Source: Candidatus Solibacter sp. (GTDB lineage Bacteria > Acidobacteriota > Terriglobia > Bryobacterales > Bryobacteraceae). From it: 53,763 nucleotides of DNA. The stretch covers positions 1-53,763 of the forward strand of contig PNKE01000076.1 in the NCBI GenBank assembly GCA_013822245.1, read 5' to 3'. Numbering within the stretch: the stretch's first letter is position 1; each line of letters starts with the position of its first letter. This document shows, in pieces, positions 33,361 to 42,523 of the stretch. The position numbers were made by a program, and so were the translations under genes. The notes beneath the pieces are model-generated. The model was not told the origin of the DNA, did no database searches, and saw nothing but the letters and a program-made list of their open reading frames with translations.

Positions 33361-34128
33361 ATGGTGGATGTGAAGCGACTTTTCCTTTCCCTGCTGATAT
33401 GTTCGTCCCTGTTGCCGGCGCAGAGGCCGGAGAGGGTGATTGCGCTGGAGGGGGAGACGCACCATGTGCAGGGGATTGCGCTGGTGGGCGGGCGGTTCCT
33501 GGTGACGTCGGTGGACCGGCCGGGGCGCGAGGGGTGGCTGATGGAGTTTGACGGGGACGGCAAGCGGGTGAGGGATTTGAAGATCCATGATGGGGCGATG
33601 TACCATCCGGGCGGGTTTGACGCGGACGGGGAGTCTGTTTGGATTCCGGTGGCGGAGTACAGGCCGAAGAGCCGGAGCGTGATCCAGAGGCGGTCCGCGG
33701 CGAGTTTTGAGGTGATGAGTTCGTTCGCGGTTCCGGACCACATTGGGGCGGTGGCGGTGGGCGGGGACCGGCTGTATCTGGCGAACTGGGATGCGCGGAC
33801 GATCTATGAGTACAGCTTCGACGGGAGACTGATTCGGGCGCGAGCGAATCCCACGGCGTACCGGTTTCAGGATCTGAAGATGAGAGATGGGGTGCTGGCG
33901 GGGGCGGCGCCGGCGGGGGATGGGGAAAAGGGCGGGGGAGCGGTGGTGTGGATGGATCCGGAGACGTTGGCGGTGACCGGCGTCAGGCCGGTTGGGCGGA
34001 CCGATCGCGGGACGCCGCTGGTGCAGGAGGGCATTGAGCTTCGCGATGGGCGGGTGTATCTGTTGCCGGAAGACACGCCATCGCGTGTGTTTGTCTATGG
34101 CCTGCTTGAGTTTACGGCTGTGCCGTGA
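33361..34128 (+). CDS. Secreted DUF6454-like beta-propeller protein
   Basis: A 255-residue exported protein. The signal peptide (VKRLFLSLLICSSLLPAQ) is followed by repeated beta-strand units: HHVQGIALVGGRFLVTSVD, DHIGAVAVGGDRLYLANWD and EGIELRDGRVYLLPED. These suggest a small propeller of the DUF6454 type. Function is unknown; its position behind the GH127 gene hints at a role near carbohydrate handling. It is followed by the convergent PilZ gene 6 bp away. Confidence 0.6.
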   Translation: MVDVKRLFLSLLICSSLLPAQRPERVIALEGETHHVQGIALVGGRFLVTSVDRPGREGWLMEFDGDGKRVRDLKIHDGAMYHPGGFDADGESVWIPVAEYRPKSRSVIQRRSAASFEVMSSFAVPDHIGAVAVGGDRLYLANWDARTIYEYSFDGRLIRARANPTAYRFQDLKMRDGVLAGAAPAGDGEKGGGAVVWMDPETLAVTGVRPVGRTDRGTPLVQEGIELRDGRVYLLPEDTPSRVFVYGLLEFTAVP

Positions 34129-34134
34129 AACGGG

Positions 34135-34503
34135 CTAGGCGACAGGGGGGCTGGGTTTGAGATCCTTGACGGCTTTGCGGGCGAGAGTGCGGGGGTCAAA
34201 CAGGTGCATGGGTTTGAAGGACTTCTCGGACCACTTGGAGCCGGTTTCGAACATGAGGCCGACGTAGTAGCCGATCTCGCGGAACAGGCAGTAGCGGACC
34301 TCGCCCGAGAAGCTCCCTCTTGGATAGGAGACCTGGACGGTGACACCCAGAGGAATCTGCTCATCGACCTGGATGCATGCACCGGATTGGGAGATGTCCT
34401 CGAGGTTGGCTACGGTCCGGCGAGTCCGGCCGGATTTCTCCTTCCACCTGATGTCGACCAGGTCGGCGCAGAGCATTCGAGGTTCGGTACGGCGTTCGCT
34501 CAT
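34135..34503 (-). CDS. PilZ domain protein
   Basis: A 122-residue protein made of a single PilZ domain, the cyclic-di-GMP binding module. Both binding motifs are visible: the RxxxR element (ERRTEPR near the start) and D/NxSxxG (LEDISQSGACI). It has no membrane segment and no second domain, so it may act as a free effector controlling motility, polysaccharide or other outputs. No diguanylate cyclase is nearby. ATG at 34503 follows a GTG that could also start it. Confidence 0.82.
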   Translation of the reverse strand: MSERRTEPRMLCADLVDIRWKEKSGRTRRTVANLEDISQSGACIQVDEQIPLGVTVQVSYPRGSFSGEVRYCLFREIGYYVGLMFETGSKWSEKSFKPMHLFDPRTLARKAVKDLKPSPPVA

Positions 34504-34602
34504 CACAGTCTTCTATCGACCAGCAGACAGCCACACGATATCAGGTTGGGGGGCAAATTTATACCTATATGTGCCTAGGGTACGTCCCTGAATTGAGTAC
34601 TA

Positions 34603-35124
34603 CTATAGGAATACTCCTGGGGCAATACCTTGGCGGCGGAGGTACTCGTCGCGGGTGGAGAAATCGTCGGGTGAGCGGGCGTGGTCGACGGAGAGGATGC
34701 CGTCGAGGTGGTCCATTTCGTGCTGGAGGAGTTCGGCCATCGGGCCTGTGGCGTCGAGTTCGTGCCAGTCGCCCTGGCGGTCCTGGTGGCGGAGGCGGAC
34801 GCTGAGGCTGCGTTCGAGCCAGACCATGAGGTGGGGGAAGGAAAAACAGTCGTCCCAGAGGGGGAATTTCTCGCCGCTCTGCCAGAGCCACTGGGGGTTG
34901 ATGAGTTCGTAGCGGACGCCATCGACGAGGCAGAAGATGACGCGAAGGGGCGAGCCGATCTGGATGGCGCTGATGCCGCGGCCGAAGCCGTGGGTGCGGC
35001 GGAATTCGGCGAGGGTGTCTTCGAGGTCCTGGAGGAGTCCGGCGGCGGAGGCGGGATCGTCGAGGGGATCGGAGACCTGGCGGAGTATGGGGTCGCCGAG
35101 TTGGAGGATGCGTTTGGCGGCCAT
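34603..35124 (-). CDS. Divergent peptide deformylase
   Basis: A 173-residue member of the peptide deformylase family, which removes N-formyl groups from new proteins using a metal ion. Motif 3 is intact (QHEMDHLDG; H135, E136, H139) and motif 2 keeps its Cys ligand (C93). However, motif 2 reads DDCFSFP instead of EGCLS, and motif 1 reads GISAIQIG instead of GVGLAAPQ. Motif 1 therefore retains only part of the consensus. The housekeeping deformylase is probably elsewhere, and this one may have another substrate. It is divergent from the CPBP protease gene. Confidence 0.7.
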   Translation of the reverse strand: MAAKRILQLGDPILRQVSDPLDDPASAAGLLQDLEDTLAEFRRTHGFGRGISAIQIGSPLRVIFCLVDGVRYELINPQWLWQSGEKFPLWDDCFSFPHLMVWLERSLSVRLRHQDRQGDWHELDATGPMAELLQHEMDHLDGILSVDHARSPDDFSTRDEYLRRQGIAPGVFL

Positions 35125-35191
35125 GGAGACAGGCTAACAGAGAAGGGTGCGATTTCCGTAAGGGAGACGCGGGCTTGGTAAGCTACACGTG

Positions 35192-36088
35192 ATGGACGGA
35201 CCCGCCATTTCGCCGTTGCCCGAGACGCCGGCCAAGCGGCCGCCGATCGCCGGCGTGCTGTTGAGGGCGGGGTTGTTTCTGCTGTTTGTGCGGATTCTGG
35301 GGGGGCTGTTCGGGTGGGCGTTGTATGACCTGATCGGGTACTTTCCAGCGGCGGCGCTGAGCATCTTCGCGGCGGCGGCGCTGGCGACGCTGATCGTGCT
35401 GAGGACGTTCGAGCGGGCGAGTTTCCTGGACGTGGGGCTGGGCTGGGGCGCGGCGTCGTCGAGGCATTTCGGATCGGGGATCGCGGCGGGGATGATTCCT
35501 GTGATTGTGGCGGTGCTGGGGTTTGTGCTGGCGGGCTATGCCAGTTTCGAGAGGGTGGCGGATGCGGCGTCGGCATTCACGCCGGGGCGGTTCGCGATGG
35601 TATTCACGCTGCTGCTGTTCGGGGCGATCGGGGAAGAGTTGATGTTCAGGGGGTATGCGTTTCAGATCATCCTGAACGTGGCGCGGCCGTTCACGACGAT
35701 ACTGCCATTCGCGGTGCTGTTCGCGGCGGCGCACACGGGCAATCTTCATGCGTCGACGTTCCCGATTGTGAACACATTCCTTTGGGGAGTGGTGCTGGGC
35801 TATGCGTATGTGCGTTCGGGGGATCTGTGGCTGCCGATCGGGCTGCATTTCGGCTGGAACATGGCGCTGCCGCTGCTGGGAGCGCCGTTGAGCGGATTTG
35901 ACATGCCGCTGACGGGGTTTGATCTGAAATGGGCGGTAGCGGATGTGATCAGCGGGGGGCAGTACGGGTTGGAGGGCGGGGCGGTGACGACGGTGATGGC
36001 GGTGGGGCTGCTGCTGTGGCTGTGGAAGGCGAAAATTGAGAGGCAACCGACGGCGCTGTGGGTATCATCTAACCAGGATGAGGAGTGA
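35192..36088 (+). CDS. CPBP family intramembrane metalloprotease
   Basis: A 298-residue integral membrane protein with about seven helices. The CPBP (Rce1-like) motifs are all present: GEELMFRGY (E148, E149, R153), H181 in FAAAHTGN, and HFGWN (H219, N223). Family members process prenylated or bacteriocin-type peptides or membrane proteins; the substrate here is unknown. ATG is chosen over the GTG one codon earlier. The next gene starts 5 bp after the stop, so the two are co-transcribed. Confidence 0.88.
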   Translation: MDGPAISPLPETPAKRPPIAGVLLRAGLFLLFVRILGGLFGWALYDLIGYFPAAALSIFAAAALATLIVLRTFERASFLDVGLGWGAASSRHFGSGIAAGMIPVIVAVLGFVLAGYASFERVADAASAFTPGRFAMVFTLLLFGAIGEELMFRGYAFQIILNVARPFTTILPFAVLFAAAHTGNLHASTFPIVNTFLWGVVLGYAYVRSGDLWLPIGLHFGWNMALPLLGAPLSGFDMPLTGFDLKWAVADVISGGQYGLEGGAVTTVMAVGLLLWLWKAKIERQPTALWVSSNQDEE

Positions 36089-36093
36089 CGCGG

Positions 36094-36900
36094 ATGATCC
36101 GTCTGCTGGCAATGCTGATGTGCCTGGCCCCGCTGGCCCTGCCGCAGGGCAAGGCCGATCCTGAAGCGCGGCTGTCGGACGAGGACAAGATAGAGCTGAT
36201 CCGCGGGCTGACGGCGGAGTCGGTGACGGTCAAGGTGTTCCTGCCGCGTTCGAAGAAGGCGCTGAAGTTCGACGCTGACGGGGTGTACGACAAGGCGGAC
36301 TGGATGGAGACGGGGCGGGAGTATGGTCCGGTGGCGCGGGTGGGCGATCTGGTGAAGATCACCAAGATCGACTTCGAGAAAGACATGATCGTCCTGCAGA
36401 TCAACGATGGGCTGAACACCAGGGGCAGGTGGTATGAGCGGATCGAGGGGGGCATGGGCGGCAGCAACAGGACGGTGCCGTTGTCGAGAGGGCAAACGAG
36501 GTCAGCGGGGACGACGGTGGCGATCGTGTTTCCGTCGAGGGTGCCGCCGCTCAAACCGGCCGAGGTGAAGAAGATCCTGGAGCCGATCTTCGATTTCGAG
36601 AGGCGCTCGGCGACGGAGAACTACTTCGACACTTTGCCGCCGGAGATTCAGGAAGCGATCAAGGCCAAGCGGGCCGAGGTGGGGATGGACCGGGAACAGG
36701 TGGTGATGGCGCTGGGCCAGCCGCGGGACCGGATCCGGGAGCACAAGGACGACGGCGAGGAGATCGAGGACTGGATCTACGGTCTGCCGCCGGGCAAGAT
36801 CACGTTCGTGAGCTTCTCGGAGGGCAAGGTGGTGAAGGTGAAAGACACGTATGCGGGGCTGGGCGGAACGATCGCGCCGCCGTTGAAGAGTCCGCAGTAG
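36094..36900 (+). CDS. Exported protein with BamE/SmpA-like C-terminal segment
   Basis: A 268-residue protein with a signal peptide (MIRLLAMLMCLAPLALPQ). The N-terminal half is beta-rich (VTVKVFLPRSKKALKF; VGDLVKITKIDFEKDMIVLQ). The C-terminal part reads GMDREQVVMALGQPRDRIRE, then EEIEDWIYGLPPGKITFVSF and EGKVVKVKD. That pattern of turn, helix, W-Y strand and hairpin resembles the BamE/SmpA fold, though no lipobox Cys is present. GAGGAG lies 8 nt before ATG 36094. It is probably an operon partner of the CPBP protease. Confidence 0.55.
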   Translation: MIRLLAMLMCLAPLALPQGKADPEARLSDEDKIELIRGLTAESVTVKVFLPRSKKALKFDADGVYDKADWMETGREYGPVARVGDLVKITKIDFEKDMIVLQINDGLNTRGRWYERIEGGMGGSNRTVPLSRGQTRSAGTTVAIVFPSRVPPLKPAEVKKILEPIFDFERRSATENYFDTLPPEIQEAIKAKRAEVGMDREQVVMALGQPRDRIREHKDDGEEIEDWIYGLPPGKITFVSFSEGKVVKVKDTYAGLGGTIAPPLKSPQ

Positions 36901-36926
36901 GTCCCGCGCGGGGGCCGGCAGCAGGA

Positions 36927-38471
36927 TTAATCCAGCACGGCTTCGATGAGGAAGGGGCCGCGGCGGTTGAGCGCGGTGGCGGCGCAGGCGATGAACTGGG
37001 GCAGGGAGGAGACGCGGACGGCGTCGACGCCGTGGCCGCGGGCAAGCGAAACCCAATCGAGATCAGGATCGGCGAGGTCCAACATGCGGCCGGCGAGCGG
37101 GCCGACAGTGGCGGCGCCGGTACGTTCCATTTCGACATCGAGGATGCGGTAGCGGCGATTGGCGAAGATGACGGTGAGGATGTTGAGGTTTTCGCGGGCC
37201 ATGGTCCAGAGGGCCTGGAGCGAGTACATGCCGCTGCCGTCGGCTTGGAGGGCGAGGACTTTGGAGCCGGGCGAGGCGAGAGCGGCGCCGACGGCGACGG
37301 GCAGGCCCTGGCCGATGGAGCCGCCGGTGACGGGCAGAAGTTGGTGGCGGGCGGCGCGGAGGAGCCAGCCGTTGACTGCTTCGCCGGAGGAGATCATTTC
37401 GTCGCTGACGATGGAGTTATCGGGCAGCAGGGCGGCGAGGGTCCGGCCGATGGAATCCGGGGAAAGGGGGCCGCCGGAGGGCAGGGTGGGGCGGAGTTCG
37501 GAGGAGGGGAGAGGATCGGCCTGGGGGAGCAAAGAGGCGAGTTGGATGAGGGCGGGGAGGGAGTCTTCGGTCTCCGAAGCGAGGGTCATGAACTGGCAGG
37601 CGGGCGGGGCGAGGGTGCTTCGGCGATTGGGGTAGCCGAAGAAGGAGACGGGTTCGGCGGCTTCGACGAGGATGATGCGGTGGAGGCCGGCGAGTGCGGC
37701 TTCGGCGGGTTCGGGGAAGTAAGGCAGGCGGGTGGGGTTGAAACCGCCGAGTCCGCGGGGCAAGCGGGCGGCATAGCGGTTGGCGAAGATGCGGGCGCCG
37801 GTGGCGGCAGTGATGCGGGCGGCGGCGGCGAGGGAGTCTTCGAGCAGGGCGCGTCCGGAGAGGATGATGCCGCAGGGCGATCCGTCGGAGAGCCACTGGC
37901 GGGCTTGGGCGATGACGGATTCATCGGGCACGGTGCGGGGGGTGTGGGGAAGGGGAGGGGCGATGGAGGCGCCGTCGAGCCAGGAGATGTCGGCGGGGAC
38001 GATGAGGGTGGCGACCTGGCCTGGGGGTGCGAGGGCGGCGGCGATGCACTTGGCGGTGAGTGGGCCGAGGGAGGCGGGGGTAGAGGCGGTGGCGGTGAAA
38101 CCGGAGACGGTGGCAGCGAGGGCTTCGATGTTGGCGGTGAGTGGGGCGTCGTAGGCGAGGTGGCGGGTGGAGTGTTCGCCGACGATGTTGACGATGGGGG
38201 AGCGGGCTTTGCGTGCGTTATGGAAGTTGGACAGCGCGTTGGCGAGACCGGGTCCGAGGTGGAGGAGGGTGGCGGCGGGGCGGCGGGTGATGCGGGCGTA
38301 GCCGTCGGCGGCGCCGGCGCAGACGGTTTCATGGAGGCAGAGGACGCCGCGGACGCCGTGGACGCGGTCCAGTTCCGAGACGAACTGCATCTCGGAGGTG
38401 CCGGGATTCATGAAGCAGAGGCGGATGGAGGAGGCGGCGAGGGATTCGAGGAGGCAGTGTGCACCGGTCAT
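36927..38471 (-). CDS. Thiamine-diphosphate-dependent enzyme (acetolactate synthase/benzoylformate decarboxylase-like)
   Basis: A 514-residue ThDP enzyme. The N-terminal catalytic Glu is E48 (CLHETVCAGAADGYAR). A central nucleotide-fold domain follows. The C-terminal ThDP motif reads ADGSGMYSLQALWTMARENL, matching the GDG...N pattern. Substrate type cannot be fixed; the domain resembles acetolactate synthase large subunits and 2-oxoacid decarboxylases. No regulatory small subunit and no branched-chain biosynthesis genes are near, so a 2-oxoacid decarboxylase is the better guess. It is transcribed leftward after the alpha/beta hydrolase gene with only 13 bp between. Confidence 0.78.
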   Translation of the reverse strand: MTGAHCLLESLAASSIRLCFMNPGTSEMQFVSELDRVHGVRGVLCLHETVCAGAADGYARITRRPAATLLHLGPGLANALSNFHNARKARSPIVNIVGEHSTRHLAYDAPLTANIEALAATVSGFTATASTPASLGPLTAKCIAAALAPPGQVATLIVPADISWLDGASIAPPLPHTPRTVPDESVIAQARQWLSDGSPCGIILSGRALLEDSLAAAARITAATGARIFANRYAARLPRGLGGFNPTRLPYFPEPAEAALAGLHRIILVEAAEPVSFFGYPNRRSTLAPPACQFMTLASETEDSLPALIQLASLLPQADPLPSSELRPTLPSGGPLSPDSIGRTLAALLPDNSIVSDEMISSGEAVNGWLLRAARHQLLPVTGGSIGQGLPVAVGAALASPGSKVLALQADGSGMYSLQALWTMARENLNILTVIFANRRYRILDVEMERTGAATVGPLAGRMLDLADPDLDWVSLARGHGVDAVRVSSLPQFIACAATALNRRGPFLIEAVLD

Positions 38472-38484
38472 TGATGAAGTACTT

Positions 38485-40128
38485 CTATTTCACTTGCGCG
38501 GGCGGTTTGCCGGCGGAGGGCGCGGGTGGAGAGTCGAGCAAGAAGGCGATGGCGCGTTCGAGGGCGGCGGCGGGGGCGGCGGCGTTATCGGCGTCGGGGA
38601 TTTCGCGCGCCTGGAAGCCGGGGATGCGCTTTTCAAGCAGGTAGGCCCACTTGCGGGCTTCGGAGGCGGGGAAGAGGGTGTCGGCGGCAGCGTATTCAAA
38701 CAGCAGGCGCGGGGTGCTGCCGGGGGCGGCGGCGGGGATGGCTGACGGGATACCGGCGATGGCGACGGCGACGGGCCATTTTTCAGAAGAGGCGAGGGCG
38801 GCGTTGATGGCGGCGAAGGCGGCGGGTCCGTGTCCGATGAGGGCGACGCGATTGAGGTCGATGGGACGGATGCTGGCGACGATGGATCTGAGTTGATCGA
38901 GATCGGCGGCGTCGGGGCCTTCGAAGCGGGAGTAATGGGAGCGGGCCGAGGGGGCGAGGACGGCGAAGCGGCGTTCGGAGGCGAGGCGGCGGACGAGATC
39001 GCCCGAGCCGGGCAAGCGGTCGAGCCAACTGGATTCATCGCCGGCGAAGCCGTGGAGGAGGACGACGAGGGGGACGGGATCGGAGGCGGGGAGGGAATTG
39101 GGGAGAAAGAGGCGGAAGGTGCGCAGGGACTGGTCGGCGGAGGAGCGGAAAGCGAGGCGGAGATCGGGTTGGCCGGCGAGCGGGTTGGCGCCGGACATTA
39201 GGGCGGCGGCGAAGGCTTCGGCCTGGCGGATTGCGGATTCGGAGAATGGGGCGGACCAGAAGCGCGGGGATTTGCGGTAGGCCCAGGATTCGACGATGGG
39301 GTGGGGGTCGGGCGAGCCGCCGACGGTGTGGCCGGCCTCGTAAAGGGCCATGGCATGGGCGGCCCATTGGATGAACTGGAAGGCGGACTGGTTGGCCTGG
39401 GAGGAAGCGATGGCGCCCTTGAGAGCGAGTTGGCGGGCCTTGGCGGCGAGGGCGGATTCGCGCGTGCGCCAGGCCGAGTCGATGCGGAAGGCTCTGGTGG
39501 AGGAGAGCAGGGGGGCGCCGGGCGCGGCGAAAAACGTGTAGGAGACTGTGTATTCGCCGGGCGGAAGGGACCTGACGGGGATGGGGATTTCGAAGTAAGA
39601 GTCATCGGGCACGGCGGTCAAACCGCCCTGCCAATGGGGTTTTCCGGCGGCATCCTTCAACGCCAACTGGATGCGGGCAGCGGAATCGGGGGGCGATGGA
39701 GTGCGAAAGAGGCGTTCGATGCGGGCGTGAAGGAGCGAGCCGGGCGGAAGAACGCGGCGGTCGAGAGAGAAATCGAGCGCGATGGCCTGGTCGAGTTGGG
39801 GGTCCCAGGCAGCCTTGTTGAAGAAAGCGAGCAGGCGGCTGCCGAAGACCCAGGCGACATTGTTGCTGTTGGCGCGGAGGGCCTGTTCAGTGGCACGGAC
39901 GAGCGCGGCGAGGGCGGGTTCGCGGGACACGGACTTCGGGTCGGCCTGAAATTCGAGGCGGATGGCGGCGCTCAGGGCTTCGATGTCCTGGAGGCGGATG
40001 TCGCGAAGGAAGTCAGAGGAGAAGATCAAGGGCGATGGCGCGGCGGGTTTCGCGGGTTGTGGAGCGGGCGCCTGGGCGGCGGCGATCACGGCGAAGACCA
40101 GTACGAGCAGCAGTCGCATCTCAGGCAT
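38485..40128 (-). CDS. Secreted alpha/beta-hydrolase-fold protein, catalytic residues apparently lost
   Basis: A 547-residue exported protein. A signal peptide (MRLLLVLVFAVIAAAQA) leads into an all-new N-terminal domain of about 320 residues. The C-terminal alpha/beta hydrolase domain follows (PLVVLLHGFAGDESSWLDRL), like PHB-depolymerase-type esterases. The elbow reads GHGPA (432-436) where GxSxG is expected, so the nucleophile Ser is Gly. No His appears in the usual C-terminal position after D483. It is therefore likely a pseudoenzyme or has another chemistry. It is divergent from the S9 peptidase gene with 55 bp between them. ATG 40119 is an alternative start. Confidence 0.6.
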   Translation of the reverse strand: MPEMRLLLVLVFAVIAAAQAPAPQPAKPAAPSPLIFSSDFLRDIRLQDIEALSAAIRLEFQADPKSVSREPALAALVRATEQALRANSNNVAWVFGSRLLAFFNKAAWDPQLDQAIALDFSLDRRVLPPGSLLHARIERLFRTPSPPDSAARIQLALKDAAGKPHWQGGLTAVPDDSYFEIPIPVRSLPPGEYTVSYTFFAAPGAPLLSSTRAFRIDSAWRTRESALAAKARQLALKGAIASSQANQSAFQFIQWAAHAMALYEAGHTVGGSPDPHPIVESWAYRKSPRFWSAPFSESAIRQAEAFAAALMSGANPLAGQPDLRLAFRSSADQSLRTFRLFLPNSLPASDPVPLVVLLHGFAGDESSWLDRLPGSGDLVRRLASERRFAVLAPSARSHYSRFEGPDAADLDQLRSIVASIRPIDLNRVALIGHGPAAFAAINAALASSEKWPVAVAIAGIPSAIPAAAPGSTPRLLFEYAAADTLFPASEARKWAYLLEKRIPGFQAREIPDADNAAAPAAALERAIAFLLDSPPAPSAGKPPAQVK

Positions 40129-40183
40129 TATGCACCAGCGGGGCGAGAGCGCGCTTGGCGGCGGGGTACAATTCATCTTTCGT

Positions 40184-42523
40184 ATGAGAAACATGATCTC
40201 GATTCTGATGATGACGGCGCTGATGTGCCAGGCGCAGACGCCGGTCCCGCTGACGGTGGATGAACTGATGCGGGGGCCGGGGCTTTACGGGCACGCGCCG
40301 AGGGGGCTGAGGTGGTCGGGCGACGGGCAGAGGCTGTATTTCGAGTGGAAGCAGTATGCTGATCCGTTGACGAAGGAATTCGGGACGTGGGTGGTGGGGC
40401 GCGACGGGGCGGGTCTGAGGAAATTGAGCGAAGAGGAGTCGAAGCAGGCGCCGCCGGAGGGTGGATCGGAGAGCGAGGACGGGCGGATGGTGGCGTTCGC
40501 GGAGAAGGGCGATGTGTGGGTGTATGACCGGCAGACGGACAAGCGGCGGTTGCTGATGAAGACGCGCGAGGCCGAGAGCGGGCCGCGGATGACGGCGGAC
40601 GGGACACGGGTGACGTTCATGCGGTCTGGGAATCTGTTTGCGATGCGGTTGCCGGATGGATACGTGGAGCAGTTGACCGATATCCGGCCGGCGGGGAGCC
40701 CGCCGGCGGAGCCGAAGAAGGGGACCGAGAGCCAGGAGGCGCTGAAGAAAGAAGAGCGGGCGCTGATCGCGGCGGTGGAGGAGAAGGCGAAGAAGCGGGA
40801 AGAGCAGGAGGCGAAGGACAAGAAGGAGAATCCGAGGAAGCCGTGGATCATGCAGGCCCGGCAACAGGTGTTCATGATGCAGCTTTCGCCGGATGGGCAG
40901 ACTGTGGTGGCGGTGGTGAGGGAACCGGGCACGGATGCCAAGACGGCGCAGGTGCCGTTTTTCGTGACCGAGACCGGGTATACGGAGCCGCAGCCGACGC
41001 GGACGAAGGTGGGCGATGCGCAGGGGTGGACGCGGATGGCGCTGGTGAGCGTGGAGACGGGCGAGGTGAAGTGGGTGGACCACGGGCAGAAGGTGAAAGA
41101 CGACAAGGGTAAGGAGGCGGCGCGGGAGGTATCGGTCAGCCAGGCGCAGTTCAGCCGGGACGGCAAACTGGCGGTGATGGCGAGGTCGGCGGACAACAAA
41201 GACCGGTGGGTGATGACGGTGGATCTGAAGACCGGCGCGGCGAAGGCGGTGGATCATTTCCACGACGATGCGTGGGTGGGCGGACCGGGATCGTTCAACC
41301 TGGGCTGGCTGGCGGACGGCAAGACGGTTTTTTATCAGGGGGAGAAAGATGGGTGGTCGCATCTTTATACGGCGGATGTGGAGACCGGCGCGGTGAGGCA
41401 GTTGACGTCGGGGGCATGGGAGGTGGGCGAGGCGTCGCTGACGCGCGACAGGAAGCGGTTCCGGATGGTGACCAGCGAGCCGAGCGTGCACGAGCGGCAT
41501 GTCTATGAGATGGCGGTGGAGGGCGGGGCGCGGACACGGGTGACAGCGGAGGCGGGCATGGCGGGTGCGGTGGAAGCGTCGATGGATGAGCGGACGCTGG
41601 CCGTGGTGCACAGCTATTCGAATCGTCCGCCGGAGTTGTTCGTGATGGAGAACAGGCCGGGGGCGGCGATGAAGAGGGTGACGACGTCGCCGGCGCCGGA
41701 GTTTGCGGCGCGCAAGTGGCTGGACACGCCGATTGTCTACATCCCGGCGCGGGACGGGGCGAAGATTCCGGCGCATCTGTACAAGCCGGCCAACGTGAAG
41801 AAGGGCGCGCCGGCGGTGATCTTCGTGCATGGGGCGGGGTACTTGCAGAATGTCCACAGGGGGTGGTCGAATTACGCGCGGGAGTACATGTTCCACCACT
41901 TGTTGATGGAGCGGGGCTACGTGGTGGTCGACATCGACTACCGGGCGTCGGCGGGCTACGGGCGGGACTGGCGGACGGCCATTTACCGGCACATGGGCGG
42001 CAAGGACCTGGACGATCATGTGGACGCGGCCAAGTGGCTGGTTTCCGAGCATGGCGTGGATGCGAGGAAGATCGGGATTTACGGCGGGTCATACGGCGGC
42101 TTCATCACGTTGATGGCGATGTTCACGACGCCGGACGTGTTTGCCGCGGGGGCGGCGCTGAGGCCGGTGACCGACTGGGCGCACTACAACCATCCGTACA
42201 CGGCCAACATCCTGAACCAGCCTCAGAAAGACCTGGAGGCGTACAAGAAAAGCTCGCCGATCTACCACGCCGAGGGATTGAAGGGGGCGCTGCTGATCTG
42301 CCACGGCATGGTGGATGTGAATGTCCACTTCCAGGACACGGTTCGACTGGCGCAGCGGCTGATCGAGTTGCGCAAGGAGAACTGGGAGGTGGCGGTGTAT
42401 CCGGTGGAGGATCACGGATTTGTGCAGCCGGCGAGTTGGGCGGACGAGTACAAGCGGATACTGAAGCTGTTTGAGACCACGCTCAATGGACGTGGTTCAG
42501 GGTCAGCGGCGCCGAGGCGGTGA
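40184..42523 (+). CDS. Secreted S9-family prolyl oligopeptidase/dipeptidyl peptidase
   Basis: A 779-residue serine peptidase. A signal peptide (MISILMMTALMCQAQ) is followed by a WD-like beta-propeller (about 40-560) and the alpha/beta hydrolase peptidase domain. The triad is Ser636 in GGSYGG, Asp in CHGMVDVNVHF and His in VEDHGF. The propeller carries a charged, probably coiled insertion at about 180-225 (PKKGTESQEALKKEERAL and on), typical of acidobacterial S9 members. Such enzymes cleave short peptides in the periplasm. The 3' end overlaps the convergent BsuPI gene by 41 bp. Confidence 0.9.
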   Translation: MRNMISILMMTALMCQAQTPVPLTVDELMRGPGLYGHAPRGLRWSGDGQRLYFEWKQYADPLTKEFGTWVVGRDGAGLRKLSEEESKQAPPEGGSESEDGRMVAFAEKGDVWVYDRQTDKRRLLMKTREAESGPRMTADGTRVTFMRSGNLFAMRLPDGYVEQLTDIRPAGSPPAEPKKGTESQEALKKEERALIAAVEEKAKKREEQEAKDKKENPRKPWIMQARQQVFMMQLSPDGQTVVAVVREPGTDAKTAQVPFFVTETGYTEPQPTRTKVGDAQGWTRMALVSVETGEVKWVDHGQKVKDDKGKEAAREVSVSQAQFSRDGKLAVMARSADNKDRWVMTVDLKTGAAKAVDHFHDDAWVGGPGSFNLGWLADGKTVFYQGEKDGWSHLYTADVETGAVRQLTSGAWEVGEASLTRDRKRFRMVTSEPSVHERHVYEMAVEGGARTRVTAEAGMAGAVEASMDERTLAVVHSYSNRPPELFVMENRPGAAMKRVTTSPAPEFAARKWLDTPIVYIPARDGAKIPAHLYKPANVKKGAPAVIFVHGAGYLQNVHRGWSNYAREYMFHHLLMERGYVVVDIDYRASAGYGRDWRTAIYRHMGGKDLDDHVDAAKWLVSEHGVDARKIGIYGGSYGGFITLMAMFTTPDVFAAGAALRPVTDWAHYNHPYTANILNQPQKDLEAYKKSSPIYHAEGLKGALLICHGMVDVNVHFQDTVRLAQRLIELRKENWEVAVYPVEDHGFVQPASWADEYKRILKLFETTLNGRGSGSAAPRR

